A stretch of 64,000 bases of DNA from Tahibacter aquaticus (lineage in GTDB: Bacteria; Pseudomonadota; Gammaproteobacteria; Xanthomonadales; Rhodanobacteraceae): contig NZ_SNZH01000009.1 of NCBI RefSeq assembly GCF_004363655.1, positions 186,792 through 250,791 of the forward strand. Reading direction: 5' to 3'. Numbering within the stretch: the first letter of the stretch is position 1; each line of letters begins with the position of its first letter. The position numbers and the translations under genes were made by a program. The notes under the pieces were generated by a model. The model was not told where the DNA came from, ran no database searches, and saw nothing but the letters and a program-made list of their open reading frames with translations. Below are positions 61,055-64,000 of this stretch, piece by piece.

Positions 61055-61768
61055 ATGAGCGAAGGCAACAGGGCACAGTGGGTTTGCGCGACGCTGGACG
61101 TGGACGGCGGCGAACGTCTGGTCGGACCGTCGACCTCATTGGTGTCGATGGGCGTGGCGGCGAAGAACAAGCTATGGGAGCCGGGCACTGAGCTGAAGGT
61201 ACGGTTCCTGGAAGGTACCGACGCGCTGCATGCGCGGGTGATGGAAGCGGCTCGATCGTGGCTGGTCGATGGCGTCCGCCTCAATCTGGTCAAGGCCAAG
61301 AGTGGCGAAAAGGCTCAGCTGCGCATCGCCTTCGACGCCAGTGACGGCTCCTGGTCGTATGTCGGCACCGATGCCCTGGGCATCCGCCAGACCCAGCCGA
61401 CGATGAACCTGGGCTGGGCTACCTTGCAGACGCCCAAGGAAGATTTCTGGAGCGTCGTCATCCACGAATTCGGCCACGCGCTGGGCCTGCTGCACGAACA
61501 CAATCATCCTGAGGCGCGTATCCAGTGGAGCAGACCTGCGGTCTACGCCGATCTCGAAGGACCGCCCAACGAGTGGACCAAGCAACAGGTCGACGACAAT
61601 GTCTTCGCCAAGTTCGATGCGTCCGAGGTCATTACGACGAATTTCGACAAGGCATCGGTGATGATCTATACGATTCCGTCGAACTGGACGACCGACGGCA
61701 AGAGTTTCATGCCGTCGTGGAAGTTATCGGCCGGCGATGAATTGACCATCAAAAAGCTCTACGCCTGA
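61055..61768 (+). CDS. Apparently cytoplasmic metzincin-type zinc metalloprotease
   Basis: A 237-residue protein with the extended metzincin motif HEFGHALGLLHEHNHP (His137, Glu138, His141, His147) and a Met-turn SVMIY (Met203), so an active astacin/ZnMc-like catalytic core is expected. The N-terminal ~110 residues form the usual upper sub-domain (LNLVKAKSGEKAQLRIAF; TQPTMNLGWAT). There is no signal peptide or lipobox, which is unusual because most bacterial metzincins are secreted. Start at the ATG at 61055 with GGAG upstream. It is followed within 12 bases by an unknown gene and then a caspase-like gene, so the three likely form one transcription unit. An intracellular effector or activator protease in a conflict system is plausible but inferred. 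Confidence 0.85.
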   Translation: MSEGNRAQWVCATLDVDGGERLVGPSTSLVSMGVAAKNKLWEPGTELKVRFLEGTDALHARVMEAARSWLVDGVRLNLVKAKSGEKAQLRIAFDASDGSWSYVGTDALGIRQTQPTMNLGWATLQTPKEDFWSVVIHEFGHALGLLHEHNHPEARIQWSRPAVYADLEGPPNEWTKQQVDDNVFAKFDASEVITTNFDKASVMIYTIPSNWTTDGKSFMPSWKLSAGDELTIKKLYA

Positions 61769-61780
61769 GCGGCCGGTGTA

Positions 61781-62284
61781 GTGGCCTGGCGCCTGGAACA
61801 CGACGTGCTGATACACGATGCATTGCGGGTAAACCTGCAACGCATCGCGGCGTCGCATTGGCGCGCCGATGCGCGACTGCGCAGCTGGGGACCAGCGCCG
61901 CTGCATGCGGACGGCGAAACGGTGTCTGTTCCCTGCGCCGAAGGGACGGTTCTGTGGCTGGGTGCCTGGATGGAAGATGCGCCGACCGTCGCCCGCATCG
62001 TGCTGGACGATCCGGTCGATGGCAGCAGCGGCGAGTTGTCCACGGACAATGGCTACCAGTTGTGTGCCCTCGTCGATGCCTCGGGACAGCGGCAACCCAT
62101 CGGCCTGCGCGGCGAATCGTTGCAACGGCGTTTGCGCCTGCAGGTGTATCGGGAGCACGGGCACGGCCGGACCCTGGCGGCGCTGGACCTGGTGTTGTTG
62201 CAGCCGGCGGCCTGGGAACGGCTGTCGGGGCGCGAGGCGCCGGGCCCTCTGCGGGAGCCGCCGCTGCCGCCGCGGCTGGGCTAG
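61781..62284 (+). CDS. Unrecognised 167-residue protein between metzincin and caspase genes
   Basis: The GTG start at 61781 lies 12 bases after the metzincin stop. The product is soluble, mostly beta-strand by appearance (DGETVSVPCAEGTVLWLGAW; LRLQVYREHGHGRTLAALDL), with a Pro-rich end (REPPLPPRLG) and no membrane segment or catalytic motif I can recognise. Its position between two proteases suggests a regulator, inhibitor or adaptor. The downstream gap to the caspase-like start is 76 bases. Confidence 0.65.
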   Translation: MAWRLEHDVLIHDALRVNLQRIAASHWRADARLRSWGPAPLHADGETVSVPCAEGTVLWLGAWMEDAPTVARIVLDDPVDGSSGELSTDNGYQLCALVDASGQRQPIGLRGESLQRRLRLQVYREHGHGRTLAALDLVLLQPAAWERLSGREAPGPLREPPLPPRLG

Positions 62285-62360
62285 CCCATGGGAGCCCGGA
62301 AAATTGCAGGAGCATGCCCGGTGCGAGCTGTTTCCATTTGTCTAATTTGAGGTAATTCTC

Positions 62361-64000
62361 ATGGCATTGGAGAAAGTGGACAACACGATCGGCCTGTGGC
62401 GCGACCCGGCCTGGACCTTCGGCATGCCTGGCGTGTACGCGATCGTGACCGGCATCAGCAAGTATCCGCACCTGAAAAATGGGGGTGCTGTTGCGCCGAA
62501 TACCTTCGACCTGGGCCAGCTGGTTTCGTCAGCGACCACGGCAGCGGATTTTTTCGCCTGGCTGCGCCGGGGTTTCCTGCGCAAGGATCTCCCCGTCGTC
62601 TGGTGCTATCTGCTGCTTTCGCCGGGCGAAGACGAACTGCCGCTGCTCGATCCGGCCATTGGCACACACTACGCCACTCCCGACAACGCGACGCTGCAAA
62701 GGGCAATGCAGATGTGGGCCGGCAACGTACCCGCAGGTGCCAAGGCCCGCGACAGCCGCACGCTGTTCTTTTTCAGCGGCCACGGCGTGCAGTCCAATGC
62801 GGTACCGTTGATATTGCCGTCGGACTATCTCGATCCTGCGTTCGGTGCGCCGATGTTCGAGAACTGCGTCAGCGTGGACGAGTTGCGTGCCTGGGCCGAA
62901 ACCCATCCTGCCACCGAACATATTGCGCTGATCGATGCCTGTCGTAACGAGTTCTCGCCCCTGGCATCCAAAGGCGCCACTGCGAAAACGGTGCTGCCGC
63001 GCAACGCGCCGGGCCACAGCGGGCCCAGATCCACCGTGGCGTTGTATTCGACCTTGCCGACGGCACAGTCGTACCAGGTGCCCGGCGAACGCCAGACATT
63101 CTTCGGCAGGGCCGTGATGGAGCGCCTGGCCGGTGCTGCACGCGATGAAAGCCTCGCTGTGCAGTTCCTGGAACTGTTCAGTTATGTGCGTCCGCGCATT
63201 CACGAGCTGATTCGTCTGGCCGGCGGATCGCCCGCGCAGCAGACCGCGCAGCAGCGCCTGTACGGTGACGACGATTTCGTGGTCACCGAGTTTCTGCCCC
63301 CACCGGCGGTCGAGCCGGCAGGCGACGATTCCGGCGTGGGACCCGAAGACGGCAACGGCACGGGTCTGGAATCCATGCAGCCGACGAAACCGGCAGCCGT
63401 GCGACGCAGAATCAGTCTGTCCGAGCGGGTGGGCAGCGACCGTTCAACGCGCCTGACCGCAGCGGAAGCGGCGTCCGAGTCGCTGTTCGACGCAGCCCGT
63501 GTCGATACGCCCATCAGGCTGAGCGATCTCGCGCTGCCCGGAGAGGCGTACCGGCGGTTCGGCCACGAATACGCCTCGGAAATCTGGCGCAAGGGCGGGG
63601 TCACGCTCTATACCGCCGACGCGCAGCCGGCGGATCCCGATCGGCTGAAGATTCGCGCCGTGGAACGCGATGCGCTTAGCAGTCTTGTGCGCGTCGATTT
63701 CCTGCTCGCACCCGGCGACGAGGCACTGTTCCTGGCGCTTGACGACCCGGACTCTGTGCAGCGTCAGCGCCTGGTCATGCCGCTGCCGCGAGATCCGCAC
63801 AGCGACGTACCGTACCGACTCACGCTGACTATTCTGAAGTCGGACAACGAGGCACAGCCACGCATCCAGAAAGCCGATCTGCGGCTCGGTCCGGGCACCG
63901 GCACCGGCAGTCCGTACTATGACTATCTTTGGGATCTGACCCAGCAGTCGGAATTCGGCAGCCTGCTCGAAGCGGCCAGGCGCGCTGATCCGGCCATGCT
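62361..64000 (+). CDS. Caspase-like (C14/metacaspase-type) protease, truncated by window end
   Basis: The frame opens at the ATG at 62361 and runs without a stop to the last base, giving at least 546 residues. The N-terminal caspase-fold domain (about 20-300) has the catalytic dyad His141 in FFFSGHGVQ and Cys194 in ALIDACRNEF, and an initial strand VYAIVTGISKYP. After about 310 there is an acidic Gly-rich linker, then a region of unknown fold (ISLSERVGSDRSTRL; RLSDLALPGEAYRRFG), possibly a recognition or effector-associated domain. No signal peptide is present. Family knowledge: bacterial caspase-like proteases often sit in phage-defence or programmed-death cassettes. The co-directional metzincin and unknown protein support such a cassette; the missing C-terminus prevents assignment. 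Confidence 0.85.
   Translation, partial: MALEKVDNTIGLWRDPAWTFGMPGVYAIVTGISKYPHLKNGGAVAPNTFDLGQLVSSATTAADFFAWLRRGFLRKDLPVVWCYLLLSPGEDELPLLDPAIGTHYATPDNATLQRAMQMWAGNVPAGAKARDSRTLFFFSGHGVQSNAVPLILPSDYLDPAFGAPMFENCVSVDELRAWAETHPATEHIALIDACRNEFSPLASKGATAKTVLPRNAPGHSGPRSTVALYSTLPTAQSYQVPGERQTFFGRAVMERLAGAARDESLAVQFLELFSYVRPRIHELIRLAGGSPAQQTAQQRLYGDDDFVVTEFLPPPAVEPAGDDSGVGPEDGNGTGLESMQPTKPAAVRRRISLSERVGSDRSTRLTAAEAASESLFDAARVDTPIRLSDLALPGEAYRRFGHEYASEIWRKGGVTLYTADAQPADPDRLKIRAVERDALSSLVRVDFLLAPGDEALFLALDDPDSVQRQRLVMPLPRDPHSDVPYRLTLTILKSDNEAQPRIQKADLRLGPGTGTGSPYYDYLWDLTQQSEFGSLLEAARRADPAM

Overview
The window is GC-rich bacterial DNA, about two thirds of it occupied by two lipid/peptide assembly-line loci. 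Two secreted proteins carry a short 'DGFD' motif near the C-terminus that I associate with secreted proteins of Xanthomonadales (Dokdonella/Lysobacter/Rhodanobacter-like Gammaproteobacteria). The codon usage of the non-cluster genes fits such a host, so a Xanthomonadales bacterium is my best guess. It is an inference, since no marker gene is present.

Region 1 (about 1.2-36.5 kb) is a hybrid PKS-NRPS cluster in two convergent operons. The + strand operon holds an AT-less KS-ACP protein (PKS1), a fully reducing KS-AT-DH-ER-KR-ACP protein (PKS2), a SyrD/PvdE-type peptide-exporting ABC transporter and a membrane SPFH/band-7 protein. The - strand operon holds a small hydrophobic protein, a giant KS-AT-ACP-aminotransferase-C-A-T-E-C-A-T-C-A-T protein (NRPS1), a terminal C-A-T-E protein (NRPS2), a translationally coupled exported serine hydrolase of the beta-lactamase/PBP fold, and then a glutamine-dependent asparagine synthetase homologue. 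The KS-AT-ACP-aminotransferase-C-A-T order is that of the iturin/mycosubtilin starters, so the expected product is a beta-amino-acyl lipotetrapeptide. Specificity codes read by eye give D-Thr, an unresolved residue, Phe and a D-aromatic-like residue. There is no thioesterase. The line ends in an epimerization domain followed by the coupled PBP-like hydrolase, which is therefore the prime candidate for release, cyclisation or maturation.

Region 2 (37.5-44.3 kb) holds secreted host proteins: a 1520-residue multidomain surface/secreted protein, and a two-gene unit encoding a small exported protein and a PA-domain protein with a metzincin-like fold signature whose zinc motif is destroyed. Strong hairpins separate the convergent genes.

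Region 3 (44.8-59.5 kb) is a second lipid synthase of the PUFA (pfa) type: a divergent TetR regulator, then enoyl reductase (PfaD), KS-AT-ACP-ACP-KR-DH (PfaA-like) and KS-CLF-AT-DH-DH (PfaC-like with a fused AT). This is the ER/Pfa2/Pfa3 organisation described for myxobacteria. It has only two ACPs and lacks the acyltransferase (AGPAT) end domain. A roughly 160-bp element with inverted ends, probably a MITE, sits between the first two genes and supplies the last codons and stop of pfaD and the ribosome-binding site of pfaA.

Region 4 (59.6-64 kb) is protease-rich: a secreted M35 aspzincin on the - strand, and divergently a three-gene unit of an apparently cytoplasmic metzincin, an unrecognised protein and a caspase-like protease cut by the window end. 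That unit has the look of a conflict/cell-death system. No rRNA, tRNA, CRISPR array or transposase gene was seen.
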